DNA of 64,000 nt, taken from contig NZ_CP019067.1 in assembly GCF_001989615.1 (NCBI RefSeq), forward strand, positions 2,046,001-2,110,000, in the 5' to 3' direction. The stretch is from Halorientalis sp. IM1011. Its GTDB lineage: Archaea > Halobacteriota > Halobacteria > Halobacteriales > Haloarculaceae. Each line of letters begins with the position of its first letter. Position 1 is the stretch's first letter. Of this stretch, positions 23,858-33,117 are shown piece by piece. The position numbers and the translations under genes are program-made. The notes under the pieces were generated by a model that saw nothing but the letters and a program-made list of their open reading frames with translations, had not been told where the DNA came from and searched no databases.

Positions 23858-26800
23858 ATGTCGAACGATCTTCCACGACCGAGTGACGACAGGCGCGAAC
23901 AGCGAACCACGCGGGATCCGAGCCAGTTGATCCCGCCGTACATCGACACGTCGATCGAGATCCTCGGCCCGCTGACCACCGCGGATCTCCTCCTCTACCT
24001 GCCGGCCGGGATCGGGGCGCTGGTCGCCCTGTTCGCCCTGCTGTCGGATTCGTGGCTCTTCTTCCCGGCGCTGATCGCCGCCGGGGCGCTCACCTTCGTC
24101 GCGACAGCGGCCAAGCTCACGACCGACTGGTACTCCTCGCCGCGCGGGCGCGTCGAGGCGTGGCTCTCCCACCGGTGGCGGTCGCGGACGCTCCCCTGGG
24201 ACCACGAAGACGTCGTCGGCCGGTCGATGCCCGGGGTCCGCGGGTTCCAGCCCGAGGGGACCGCGAAGATGGACGACGGGCGCTACGTCGGCGTCGTCCG
24301 CGTCGATCCGACCAACGCTGCGCTCGGTTCCGAGCGGGAACACGACAACCTCGCGGCACAGCTGTCGAGCGTGATCGACGAGGGGATCAAGGACTTCGAC
24401 TTCAAGCTGTTCGCGACGACCGGCGACTACGACCCCGAGGCGGTCGTCGGCCAGTACGAACGGCGGGCGGCGAGCGCCGACACGCTCGATTCGGACTTCC
24501 AGACCGCGATGTACAAGCGGGAACTGCTGGAGGATGTGGCCGACTGGTACCGCGAAACCGACCGCCCCCAGTGGGCGGCCAACGACTGGCGCTACTACGT
24601 CGTCGTCGAGGTACCGCCCGAAGACGTCCAGTCGCCCGAGGACGTGAGCGTCTGGGACATGCTGAACCCGCTTTCGAGCGTCGACCCGGCGAAAGCGGAC
24701 GAGCGCCAGTACGCGACGCTGCTCGACCGGCTCTCGACGGTGGAGGGTGCCGTCGGCGGCATCACCGGCCTGAACGCGTCCCGGATCGGCGTGCGGGAAC
24801 ACATCGAACTGCTGAGCGAGTACTGGACCGGGCAGGACGCCGTGCCCAGCGAGAACCTGATCCGGGCCATCGAGGAGGAAGAACTCTCGGAGGCCCAGCA
24901 GGCCCGCATGGACGAACTGTTCGCACCCGACGACCTCGACGCGAGCGGGGACTTCCTGCAGGTCGGCGACGAGTTCTGCCGGACCTTCTGGATCGCCGAG
25001 TGGCCCGTCGAGCCCGAATCCCTGTTCCTGCGCGATCTCTTCACCCTCCGGGGCGTCGACGTGGACGTATGCTTCCACGTCGGGGCCGCGGACAAGCGGA
25101 CGAAGGTCGCGGAACTCGAACAGGTCATCGCCGACATCGAATCGGAGGGCCACGAACGCCGCGAGAGTTCCGACGTGTCCGCGGCCGACATCGACCGCGA
25201 CGTGGACGCCTACGTGAAGTACCGCGAACTCCTGCGGACGACCCGGACCCAGCCGTGGGACTTCTCCGGGTACGTCACCGTCCGGGCCGACACCGAGGCC
25301 GCGCTCAGACGCGCCGAGTCGGCCATCGAGGAGTTCGACGAGGTCGAGTTCGCCAAGCGGTCGGTCCTGGACGACGACACCGAGTCGGTCCGGGACACGC
25401 TCGAATCCTCGCCCGCGGACTGTTTCACCGTCGTCCCGACCAGCCGGCAACTGGAGGCGTTCCGCTCCGGCGCGCCGACCGGCCGGGACGCGTTCGACGA
25501 GGCCTCCCGGATGGACAAGACCACCTCCGTCCCGGGCGGAGCCGTCGGCGCGACCTTCCCCTTCTGCGGGACCGACGTGCGCGAACCGACCGGGATGGAC
25601 TGGGGGCGCAACAAGCAAAACGGCGCGATGCTCAAGGCCGATCCCTTCGAACGGGAGAGTGCGCCCCACCTGCTGACCATCGGGAAGTCCCGCAGCGGGA
25701 AGACCTACGCCTCGACGAAGGCGGCGGCCCGGTGGTACCTCCAGAGCGAGGACCACACGCTGATCCTCTGTGACACCCAGAGCGGGTTCGACGGCATCAC
25801 GAAACTGCTCGGCGGCGAACACATCGTCGTCGACGGCACCCAGACGATCAATCCGCTGGACATCCAGCCCCTCCCCGACCACATCCGGGAGTCCGCGGGC
25901 GGCCGCGTCGACCCCTACCGCATGAAGATCGAGGAGGCCACGCAGTTTTTCGCCGGCATCCTCCGCTCACAGGGGATCGACCCCGGTCCCTACGTCGCCA
26001 CCATCGAGGAGGGGCTGGAGGGCACCTACAACCGCGCGGGCATCTACCAGGACGACCTGGACAGCCACGCCCGCGAGAGCCCGACAATCGAGGACTTCAT
26101 CGACACGCTCGGGGACATGCTGGAGAACCCCGAGTCCTACACCCACACCGAACACGCCGCCGAGATCGACCAGAAGGTCGAACGGGTCAGCGACCTGCTG
26201 GACAAGCTCTCGGGGTTCAAGGAGGGCGGGAAGTACCACCACCTCGAAACCGGCGCGGGGATCATGAACCCCGACGTGGACATGGCCTATCTGGACCTCC
26301 AGCAACTCCGGGACGCAAGCGACGCCGAGAAGTCGATCATGCTCCAGCTCATGCTCGGGCAGGTCGCACAGAAGGCCAAACGGACGCGGGGCAAACTCGT
26401 GTTCATGATCGACGAGGCCCACGTCCTCTTTCACTCCGAGGAGATGACCCGTTGGCTCCAGAAGGCCGCCCGCGAGTGGGCGCGCTACGACGCCGCGCTG
26501 TGGTTCATCAGCCAGTCGCCACGGGAGTTCATCCAGCAGTCCTCGGAGCGAGACGTGGGTCAGGAGAACGAACGGCGCACTATCGTCGATCAGTGTTCGA
26601 CGATCAACTTCTTCCGGACGCCGCGGGTGGCCCCGGAGACGCTCGCGCAGTTCGGTCTCAATCGCCAGCAGATCGACTGGATCCGCGAGGAGGCCACGCC
26701 CGGGAAAGCCGGGCAGGGCTACTCGGAGTGTCTTACGTACTTCGAGGACTACGAGGGCTGGTTCCCGACCTACGTCGAGGCGTCGCCGTTCGAGGATCTG

Positions 26801-27163
26801 GTCTACAACTACACGCCGCGGGAACACGGGAACTTCCACGAGTACGTCCAGCGCCTCTGGGGACCCGTCGAGGAGGGGATCATCGTCGACGGGGAGATCA
26901 CCGTCGATCCGAGCGTCCCTCTGACCGACTCCCGGACCGCGGAGGCGGCGCCGGTCACCGACGGCAAGGGACAGGATCCCGGGAACGCGTCGACGCTGGA
27001 ACCGCCCGAACCCGAGGACGTGACGGCCGATCCGTTCGACCCCGGGCTCGACGACGGGCCGGACGGATCGACGACGGCGGCCGCGGCCGATCCCAACGGG
27101 ACGCCCCCGTGGCTCGAAGCCGACGACGACGAACCGGACCCGGACGACGTCGACCTATTTTAG
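23858..27163 (+). CDS. VirB4-family transfer ATPase with N-terminal VirB3-like membrane part
   Basis: 1101 residues. Residues 27-90 hold a VirB3/PrgI-like segment: YIDTSIEILGPLTTADLL and two membrane helices (about 45-85). A VirB4 N-terminal domain follows, then the HerA/VirB4 ATPase domain with Walker A GKSRSGKT at about 609-616, Walker B LVFMIDEAHVL near 848-858, and Gln/Arg-finger regions (WFISQSPREF). The C-terminal 120 residues are acidic and disordered. It would power substrate or pilin movement through the VirB6-like channel. No relaxase or VirD4 is adjacent, so it is not an ordinary conjugative element. The ATPase identification is strong; the transported substrate is unknown. Confidence 0.88.
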   Translation: MSNDLPRPSDDRREQRTTRDPSQLIPPYIDTSIEILGPLTTADLLLYLPAGIGALVALFALLSDSWLFFPALIAAGALTFVATAAKLTTDWYSSPRGRVEAWLSHRWRSRTLPWDHEDVVGRSMPGVRGFQPEGTAKMDDGRYVGVVRVDPTNAALGSEREHDNLAAQLSSVIDEGIKDFDFKLFATTGDYDPEAVVGQYERRAASADTLDSDFQTAMYKRELLEDVADWYRETDRPQWAANDWRYYVVVEVPPEDVQSPEDVSVWDMLNPLSSVDPAKADERQYATLLDRLSTVEGAVGGITGLNASRIGVREHIELLSEYWTGQDAVPSENLIRAIEEEELSEAQQARMDELFAPDDLDASGDFLQVGDEFCRTFWIAEWPVEPESLFLRDLFTLRGVDVDVCFHVGAADKRTKVAELEQVIADIESEGHERRESSDVSAADIDRDVDAYVKYRELLRTTRTQPWDFSGYVTVRADTEAALRRAESAIEEFDEVEFAKRSVLDDDTESVRDTLESSPADCFTVVPTSRQLEAFRSGAPTGRDAFDEASRMDKTTSVPGGAVGATFPFCGTDVREPTGMDWGRNKQNGAMLKADPFERESAPHLLTIGKSRSGKTYASTKAAARWYLQSEDHTLILCDTQSGFDGITKLLGGEHIVVDGTQTINPLDIQPLPDHIRESAGGRVDPYRMKIEEATQFFAGILRSQGIDPGPYVATIEEGLEGTYNRAGIYQDDLDSHARESPTIEDFIDTLGDMLENPESYTHTEHAAEIDQKVERVSDLLDKLSGFKEGGKYHHLETGAGIMNPDVDMAYLDLQQLRDASDAEKSIMLQLMLGQVAQKAKRTRGKLVFMIDEAHVLFHSEEMTRWLQKAAREWARYDAALWFISQSPREFIQQSSERDVGQENERRTIVDQCSTINFFRTPRVAPETLAQFGLNRQQIDWIREEATPGKAGQGYSECLTYFEDYEGWFPTYVEASPFEDLVYNYTPREHGNFHEYVQRLWGPVEEGIIVDGEITVDPSVPLTDSRTAEAAPVTDGKGQDPGNASTLEPPEPEDVTADPFDPGLDDGPDGSTTAAAADPNGTPPWLEADDDEPDPDDVDLF

Positions 27164-27679
27164 GGTGATCGCCATCTCCAGTTCGAAACTCTCGGTGCTG
27201 GTCATGTCGAAGCCGACTTTCTTGTAGACCGCGATGGCCGGATCGTTCCAGCGCTCGACGGTGAGCCAGACGTACTGGACGCCCTCGTCCTGTGCGTGAC
27301 CCAGCAGGTGTTCCAGCAGGTGGGTGCCGATGCCCGCGCCCTGGTAGCTCCGGAGGACGAAGATCGCCAGTTCGTAGCTCTCGCCCTCGTCGGGGACGAG
27401 CGTGGCGTGCCCGATCGGTTCGTCGTCGTGGAGCGCGACGACGTTCAGGCACTCATCGGAGAGCAACACGTCGAGCCAGTCGCGGATCGGCTCCTCGCGG
27501 ACCGGAGGGATCCCCTGTGCGCGGTCCTCGGCCTCGAAGTCGAGGTACATCTCGACGAGCGCTTCCGTGTCGTCGGCCCCGCCCGGGCGGATCTGGATCT
27601 CGCGCCCGTCGCCGTCGGTGACGGTGTCGGGCGGACTCGGGAACTCGCCGGCGGGTTCGTCGGGATACTCGCGGGTCAT
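27155..27679 (-). CDS. GNAT-family N-acetyltransferase
   Basis: 174 residues. After a short acidic lead the GNAT domain runs from IQIRPGGADDTEALVEMY to the end, with the acetyl-CoA binding motif RSYQGAGIGTHLLEHLL (Q/R-x2-G-x-G/A) and the C-terminal NDPAIAVYKKVGFD motif. The start ATG at 27679 overlaps the preceding Usp gene stop by 4 bases (ATGA), so the two are one transcript. Its 3' end overlaps the convergent VirB4 gene by 9 bases. Substrate unknown. Confidence 0.9.
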   Translation of the reverse strand: MTREYPDEPAGEFPSPPDTVTDGDGREIQIRPGGADDTEALVEMYLDFEAEDRAQGIPPVREEPIRDWLDVLLSDECLNVVALHDDEPIGHATLVPDEGESYELAIFVLRSYQGAGIGTHLLEHLLGHAQDEGVQYVWLTVERWNDPAIAVYKKVGFDMTSTESFELEMAITLK

Positions 27680-28044
27680 CTGACGAGAGTCACCGTCGTT
27701 TCGGCGTTCAGCAGGACGAACTCCAGTGTCTCGTCGAAGTTGATCTTCCCGAGCGGGCTGCGTTCGCCGCCGGCGACGACCAGTCGGTCGAACTGCTCCT
27801 GCTCGGCGAGTTCGACCAGTCGACTGCCGGGATGACCGGAGAGGTGCCTGATGTCGGGTTCCAGTCCGGTCTCGGCCAGTCGCTCGCGGACCTCGGTCTC
27901 GATCTCCGACGGCGTGAGCGCGATGTCCTCGCGGTCGATGATGGCGACCGTCACCTCGTCGCCGGCTTCCTCGGCCCGTGTGACCGTGTCGGCGAGCGCC
28001 TCGTACGATCCGTCGCTGCCGCCGATCCCCAGCAGCACTTTCAT
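27676..28044 (-). CDS. Universal stress protein, short UspA-family member
   Basis: 122 residues: MKVLLGIGGSDGSYEALADTV at the N-terminus, RLVVAGGERSPLGKINFDET in the nucleotide motif region and a final TTVTLVR strand. The glycine motif is partly kept. An in-frame ATG-free extension upstream was rejected because MKVLLGIG is the typical beta-1 start. First gene of a two-gene unit with the overlapping GNAT gene. Confidence 0.88.
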   Translation of the reverse strand: MKVLLGIGGSDGSYEALADTVTRAEEAGDEVTVAIIDREDIALTPSEIETEVRERLAETGLEPDIRHLSGHPGSRLVELAEQEQFDRLVVAGGERSPLGKINFDETLEFVLLNAETTVTLVR

Positions 28045-28176
28045 ATCCGTGTGCTCGCACCGACGGGTCAAAAACCCTCAACCCGGTTCCGCGGTCCACA
28101 GGGCCGAAACCGTGTGTGTCTGACGCACGGCCGACGACGCCGATACGCTTTTTCGGTCGGGACACGGACACGTGAT

Positions 28177-29025
28177 ATGCCCGATTCTCCCGAGTCCGAC
28201 GCCGACGACCGCCCCCACGACGACCACGACGCCCGGGAGTCCCCGACCGACGACCGTCCCGGCGAAGCCCCTCCCAATCCTGCGACCGACGAGTCGACAC
28301 CCGAGAGTGTGACCGAGGAGGCGACACCCGACCCCGAAACCGACGGGGCAACACCCGAGACCGCGGCTGAGGCGGCCGACGATCCCGAGGACCCGTCACC
28401 GCAACCGTCGGTGCCCGAGGACGGTGTCGAATCGGAGGAGTCCCCGGAAACCGCCCCGCAACCGTCCGTGCCTGATGATGTGCAGAAGTACGACCGCTTC
28501 AAGAAGATCGAGGGCGGCACCTACGACCGGGCCAACGAGTTCCTCCGGGACCGGACCTACATCACCGCCCGCGAGTGGGCCATCGCCCGCCTCTGTGCGG
28601 ACTTCCGGACCGAGACCGGCGTGGAGATGACCAAGATCGGCGAGAACCTGCCCGAACTGGTCCCCTTCATGACCGACACGTACACGCCCCAGGCGGTCAA
28701 CCAGGCCCGCCACTCCTTCGAGGAGAAGGTCCGGAAAGCCGGCGCGACCTTCCTCTACGGCGCGATGTGTGACTTCTTCACCGCCGAGGAACTCGACGAC
28801 GTGATGTACGAGGCCACCGAGGTCGCGAAGTTCCTGCTCGAAGTCGAGGGGGTCGAACTCTCCGTCGAGGAGGAACTCGAAGCCGAGGACCGCATCTCCG
28901 AGGTCATGCGGGACGTGCGCGAACACTCCGCCGCCCTGCGGCACGACGAGTGTCCCCACTGTGGCGGCGACCTCGACGGCGGGGAGAGCGACGGCAGCGG
29001 GTCGACCGCAGAAGCCGACGACTGA
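28177..29025 (+). CDS. DUF5806-like haloarchaeal protein
   Basis: 282 residues. The first 100 are a Pro/Asp/Glu/Thr-rich disordered tail containing two PQPSVP repeats. The conserved helical domain (about 105-255) contains YDRFKKIEGGTYDRANEFLR, REWAIARLCADFRTETGVEM and KVRKAGATFLYGAMCDFFTAEE. A CPHCGG motif near the end is half a zinc knuckle. I recognise it as the haloarchaeal DUF5806 type; function unknown. The domain begins with a pattern that could bind nucleic acid but I cannot support that further. Confidence 0.75.
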   Translation: MPDSPESDADDRPHDDHDARESPTDDRPGEAPPNPATDESTPESVTEEATPDPETDGATPETAAEAADDPEDPSPQPSVPEDGVESEESPETAPQPSVPDDVQKYDRFKKIEGGTYDRANEFLRDRTYITAREWAIARLCADFRTETGVEMTKIGENLPELVPFMTDTYTPQAVNQARHSFEEKVRKAGATFLYGAMCDFFTAEELDDVMYEATEVAKFLLEVEGVELSVEEELEAEDRISEVMRDVREHSAALRHDECPHCGGDLDGGESDGSGSTAEADD

Positions 29026-29029
29026 CGAC

Positions 29030-29926
29030 CTACCGGACCATGTAGTACGGGTCCTCGGCGATCCGCGATTCCAGCGCCTCACGCAGGTCACTGGCCGTCA
29101 CGGAGATGACGCGCAGGCCGTTGAGGTCGTGGTGGTCGAGGACGCCCTCGTCGATCAGGTCCTGCTGGATGCCCAGCCGGTCCCAGAAGTAGAGGTAGTT
29201 GTTCTTGCTGTAGTTTCGCTGGGCGACCTCCTCCGTTCGGCCGTCGTCGTACTCCACGGTCCCCTCGATCTCGACCGTCTCGCTGTAGGGCACGTCCGTG
29301 ACGCGCTCGATGTAGTGCAGTTGGGTGCTGATCAGCCACTTGGTCCCGATGTCGAGGATGCGCACGTCGTCGCGTTCGAGTTGGGCGTAACAGCCGTCGG
29401 GACCGAACGTGTCTCTGACCGCACAGCCGTCGAAGCGGTAGTCCCCCTGCACCTGGATCGAGTGCAGCGGGTCGGCGGTCCGGTACTCGGCGTCCTCGAA
29501 GAAGAGGCTCGCGAACGCGCCCAGTTCGGGGTCGGTCTCGGTCCGATGGAACTCGCCCGTCTCGCGGAACGACTGGGTGAACGCAGGGGTGAGGATCGAG
29601 TCGAACCGGGCGTCGAGGTGATCGATGACGAACTCGTACGGGTTGCCGTCGAAGGCCGCGTTCACGTCACTGAGGCCGACGTGGACGAACACCTCGCTCT
29701 CGTCGTAGCCGTCCAGGATCTCGGCGAAGACGCCCTCGTCGACGGGGCCGGTCGCGGTCTCGCGCTGGCGGACGGCGTAGTGTTTGGCGCTGCTCCAGCA
29801 CGTCTCCGCGAGTACCGGGAGCGGTGGCACGTGTGGGCTCCGCTCGGCCAGCGTCTCTCGGAGTCCTGCGATCGTCGGTCCGTCGGACCGGCGCAGTGAT
29901 CGCGTCTCCGGACTGTGGCGCACCAT
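29030..29926 (-). CDS. AAC(3)-type N-acetyltransferase family protein
   Basis: 298 residues with the antibiotic N-acetyltransferase fold: VFVHVGLSDVNAAF near 80, the acetyl-CoA region with LTPAFTQSFRETGEFHR, and DPELGAFASLFFE followed by RTADPLHSIQVQGD, where the His corresponds to the catalytic or CoA-proximal His of the family. Archaeal members usually act in surface-sugar or cofactor biosynthesis, not in antibiotic resistance, so I do not call it a resistance gene. No sugar-biosynthesis neighbours are present. ATG at 29926. Confidence 0.78.
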   Translation of the reverse strand: MVRHSPETRSLRRSDGPTIAGLRETLAERSPHVPPLPVLAETCWSSAKHYAVRQRETATGPVDEGVFAEILDGYDESEVFVHVGLSDVNAAFDGNPYEFVIDHLDARFDSILTPAFTQSFRETGEFHRTETDPELGAFASLFFEDAEYRTADPLHSIQVQGDYRFDGCAVRDTFGPDGCYAQLERDDVRILDIGTKWLISTQLHYIERVTDVPYSETVEIEGTVEYDDGRTEEVAQRNYSKNNYLYFWDRLGIQQDLIDEGVLDHHDLNGLRVISVTASDLREALESRIAEDPYYMVR

Positions 29927-29997
29927 CTATCGGGACACACACCGCCCGCCGGTTAGTTATGGAGCGACCCAACCGACTGCCCGGCGGTAAGCCGGGC

Positions 29998-31425
29998 TTA
30001 GTCCTCGGACCGGTCCCGGTCGTCGGCCGCGTCGTCACCCTCGTCGCTCTCCACGGCGACTTCCGTCGCACCCACGTCCGGCTCGGCCGAGCGGTCGATG
30101 GTGCGGACGTTGACGCCGACCGCGTCGCCGAACCGTTCGCTCTCGGTCTCGCCCGTTTCGGCGGCAGCGATCGCGGAATCGGGCCCGAATCGCTCGTAGA
30201 CGACCTCGCCCCGGACCAGCGTGAGTTCGGGGAACACCCCCTGTTTCCCCTCGAACGGCGTCCAGTCCACCTTGGAGTGGAGCTCCTCGCCGCGGATCTC
30301 GCGGCTGTTCTCGGGGTCGAACAGGACGAGGTCGGCGTCCATCCCTTCCTCGATGCGCCCCTTCGTCGGGAGGTCGAACACCTCCGCGACGTTCGTCGAC
30401 GTGAGGTCACGGACGCGCTCGTAGGAAATCTCGTCGTCGCGGGCGGCTTCCAGCAGGAGCGGCAGGGCGGTCTCGACGCCCGGCACGCCCGAGGGGGCGT
30501 CCCAGATGCTCGCGTCCTTCTCCTCGCGGGTGTGGGGGGCGTGGTCGGTGGCGACGATGTCGACGGTGCCGTCGACGACGCGCTCCCAGACCTTGCTGCG
30601 GAGACGCTCGCGACGCAGCGGTGGGTTCATCCGGCCGAACGTGTCGAGCTCGCGGCTGTCCTTTCGGGAGAGGAACATGTGGTGGGGCGTGACCTCGCAG
30701 GTCATGCCGTGTTCTTCGGCCACGTCGATGCCCTCGGGCGTGGAGGTGTGGGCGACGTGGAGATGGGCGTCGAAGCGGTCGCCGACCTCGGCGGCGGCCC
30801 GGACGGCGGCGGCCTCGGCGCGGGCGGTGCGGTAGGCGCTCCAGGCGTCGGCGTCGTCCCGTTCCTGCGCGCCGGGTTCGAACTCCGCGGCGTCCTCGGC
30901 GTGAACGGTGACGACGGCGTCCTGCCGGGCGGCGGTCTTGACCGCGCTGGCAAACAGTTCCACGTCGATCCCCATGTCACCCGTCGAGTCCGCGAGGAAG
31001 ACCTCCCCGAGGGCGAACATCGGGCGCTGGAGCAGGGCGCTTGGCACCCAGTGTTCGGTGACGCCGCCGTTGATCCCGAAGTCGACGAGCGAGCCCTCGC
31101 TGGCGAGGTCTTCTTTCTCGTCGAAGGCGGCGCCGTCGATGGTCGGCGGGTCGGTGTTGGGCTGGTCGACGACGCAGGTCACCCCGCCCGCCGCCGCGGA
31201 TCGACTCCCGGTCTCCCAGGTCTCCTTGTGGGCGAATCCGGGTTCCCGGAAGTGGACGTGAGCGTCGATCATCCCCGGCGTGAGCCGCTTCCCGCTCGCG
31301 TCGATCAGTCGCTCGTCGGGGCTGTCGGGCACCGGCAGGTCCTCGCCGACTGCGGCCACGGTCTCCCCCTCGATGAGCACGTCGCGCTCCCGACCGTCCG
31401 GGAGCGTCGCGTTCCGAATGAGCAT
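29998..31425 (-). CDS. pyrC: Dihydroorotase
   Basis: Third step of de novo pyrimidine synthesis: cyclises carbamoyl-aspartate to dihydroorotate. 475 residues with the amidohydrolase signature IDAHVHFREPGF, metal-binding His residues in VTVHAEDAAEF and LHVAHTSTPEG, and ATDHAPHTREEKD carrying the catalytic Asp. A GTG two codons upstream (31431) is possible, but the ATG at 31425 matches MLIRNATLPDG-type starts. The C-terminal 30 residues are an acidic extension beyond the fold. Monocistronic. Related enzymes such as allantoinase share the motifs, but the sequence pattern fits dihydroorotase. Confidence 0.92.
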   Translation of the reverse strand: MLIRNATLPDGRERDVLIEGETVAAVGEDLPVPDSPDERLIDASGKRLTPGMIDAHVHFREPGFAHKETWETGSRSAAAGGVTCVVDQPNTDPPTIDGAAFDEKEDLASEGSLVDFGINGGVTEHWVPSALLQRPMFALGEVFLADSTGDMGIDVELFASAVKTAARQDAVVTVHAEDAAEFEPGAQERDDADAWSAYRTARAEAAAVRAAAEVGDRFDAHLHVAHTSTPEGIDVAEEHGMTCEVTPHHMFLSRKDSRELDTFGRMNPPLRRERLRSKVWERVVDGTVDIVATDHAPHTREEKDASIWDAPSGVPGVETALPLLLEAARDDEISYERVRDLTSTNVAEVFDLPTKGRIEEGMDADLVLFDPENSREIRGEELHSKVDWTPFEGKQGVFPELTLVRGEVVYERFGPDSAIAAAETGETESERFGDAVGVNVRTIDRSAEPDVGATEVAVESDEGDDAADDRDRSED

Positions 31426-31494
31426 ACCCACCCTCGGGGCGGGTGGGTCCTAAAACTCGCGGACGGATCACCGTCACGTTCCACCGGTCGCAGA

Positions 31495-31953
31495 TCAGGA
31501 ACAGTCGTTCTGATCGAACGAGATCGCTGTCGATCCCTCGTTGGTTCGTAAACTGACTATCACCGTGTCGGCTACTGTATCCGATTCCTGACAATCAGGG
31601 AGGTAGTGATAATGCGACTGGGCCGTGTGATCGACCGTGACGTTCACTCGATACGGGTCCCGGCTTTCGACCGTCGTCAGCGTTCTGGTTCGGGCACCGT
31701 CCTCGCCGGAGTTTGCCGCTATCTTGACTCGCTCACGGAAGACTCTCGCCTCACTCCGGTCGTCGGTCTCGTCCGGATCGAACACGTCCACGACGACGGT
31801 GTGTCTGTGCGTGTCGTAATTGTGGATCGCGACCTCTAGCGGTTCGGCGTCGTCAGAGTCGGGCGCTCGCAGATCGGTACAGCCGGCCGCAGTGAGACTC
31901 AGCCCCGCCGCGCCGTATCTGATGAACCCGCGTCTCGACATCTGCGGTTCCAT
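31495..31953 (-). CDS. Tat-exported lipoprotein of unknown function
   Basis: 152 residues. Twin-arginine signal SRRGFIRY, hydrophobic core and lipobox TAAGC place it at the outer face of the membrane. The mature part is a small beta-rich domain containing VAIHNYDTHRHTVVVDVFD, likely immunoglobulin-like, with one Cys pair near the end (LPDCQE and NDCS). The ATG at 31953 is chosen because the TATA box at 31979-31985 predicts transcription starting near 31958; an upstream in-frame ATG at 31974 would lie ahead of that start. Function unknown. Confidence 0.8.
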   Translation of the reverse strand: MEPQMSRRGFIRYGAAGLSLTAAGCTDLRAPDSDDAEPLEVAIHNYDTHRHTVVVDVFDPDETDDRSEARVFRERVKIAANSGEDGARTRTLTTVESRDPYRVNVTVDHTAQSHYHYLPDCQESDTVADTVIVSLRTNEGSTAISFDQNDCS

Positions 31954-31978
31954 GTCGGAGCAGTCGGTGATCATCTGT

Positions 31979-31985
31979 ATTTATA
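31979..31985 (-). promoter_or_regulatory. TATA box for the Tat lipoprotein gene
   Basis: TATAAAT on the minus strand, 26-32 bases before the chosen ATG at 31953. It fixes the start choice for a leaderless transcript. The remaining gap to 32214 should hold the divergent CPBP protease promoter, but no single TATA stands out there. Confidence 0.55.
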
Positions 31986-32214
31986 TTTCGATCAACACTT
32001 CTCGTCTCGCGGTCGCCGCACTTCTGTTTCTGTTTCTGTTTTCGGTAGTTCCGGCGCACGAGTGCGGTAGACCGATGTCTGCGACCGTGTATCCGATCTC
32101 ATCGGTGAACACTTTTCACCGAACCCATCAACGTATGTGTATGTCCGTGCCCCTCCAGCTAACGCGTAGCATCGAAAACCAGACGACCTCGGAACGTATC
32201 GCGGGGTGGCAGCG

Positions 32215-33096
32215 ATGACGGGACCGAACCACGGCCGGCTCGGGCTGTTCGTCGGCATTCTGGCCGTGGCTGCGGTGGCGCTGGTCGCCGTCGCCCGACT
32301 CGCGGACGTGAGCACCATCGCGCTCACGCCGGCGTACATGTTCTCCCCGCTGGTCGCGGGACTGGTGGTCTGTCTCACCCGGGACGTATCCCTGTCGACC
32401 GTCGGCCTGCGCGTCGGTCGGCCCCGGTGGTTCGCAGCGGCCATCGGCTGCTCGCTCGCGCTGGTGGGCCTGACGCTCGGGCTGGCACTTTCGGTGCCCG
32501 GGATCGGTCTCGCGACCGGCGTCGACCCGATCCCGGGGCTGGAGCTGCCCGATGGGCTCCTCGGCCTTGCGGCGATGCTCGCGCTCGTCGTCGCGCTCGG
32601 ATCGACCGTCAACGCGGTGTTCGCCTTCGGTGAGGAGTTCGGCTGGCGCGGCTACCTGCTGTGGGAACTCGCGCCGCTCGGCTTCTGGAAGGCCTCACTG
32701 GCTATCGGGGCGCTGTGGGGCGTCTGGCACGCGCCGGTGATCGCGGCCGGCTACAACTTCCCCGACTTCCCGCTCGTGGGGATCGGCGTCATGACCGCGG
32801 CCTGCATCGCGTTCTCGCCGGTGTACACCTACCTGACGGTCCGGGCGGAGTCGGTGATCGCGGCCGCCCTGCTCCACGGCGTGTTCAACGGATCTGCCGG
32901 GCTGGTCGTCGCGTACGCGGCCACAGAGGATGTCGCGTTCGACCAGCTCGTCGCCAACCCGGTCGGTGCGGCCGGCATCGTCGCGTTCGGCCTCGCGGCG
33001 CTGGCGATCGCCGTGACTGGCACCCCCGAACTCGCGGCGACGTTCCCCGACCGCGACGGGTCGTCCCTGAGAACTGCGACACCGGGCGACGATTGA
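32215..33096 (+). CDS. CPBP-family intramembrane metalloprotease
   Basis: 293 residues with about eight membrane helices. The three Abi/CPBP motifs are present: FGEEFGWRGYLLWE with Glu140/Glu141, GVWHAPVI with His172, and LLHGVFNGSAGL with His221 and Asn225. These form the metal site of the family (Rce1-like). Bacterial relatives act in peptide maturation or self-immunity; archaeal substrates are unknown. A GTG 9 bases upstream is an alternative start. No peptide gene is adjacent. Confidence 0.88.
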   Translation: MTGPNHGRLGLFVGILAVAAVALVAVARLADVSTIALTPAYMFSPLVAGLVVCLTRDVSLSTVGLRVGRPRWFAAAIGCSLALVGLTLGLALSVPGIGLATGVDPIPGLELPDGLLGLAAMLALVVALGSTVNAVFAFGEEFGWRGYLLWELAPLGFWKASLAIGALWGVWHAPVIAAGYNFPDFPLVGIGVMTAACIAFSPVYTYLTVRAESVIAAALLHGVFNGSAGLVVAYAATEDVAFDQLVANPVGAAGIVAFGLAALAIAVTGTPELAATFPDRDGSSLRTATPGDD

Positions 33097-33117
33097 CACG
33101 TATCGAGTGGACGCCCG

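Noticed and set aside
23723-25882. Minus-strand frame of about 719 codons opposite the VirB4 gene
   Set aside because: Same reason; it crosses the end of one gene and the start of the next on the other strand and shows no domain.
29030-29926. Antibiotic resistance gene call for the AAC(3)-type protein
   Set aside because: The fold is shared with sugar and cofactor acetyltransferases; no evidence of aminoglycoside use in this context.
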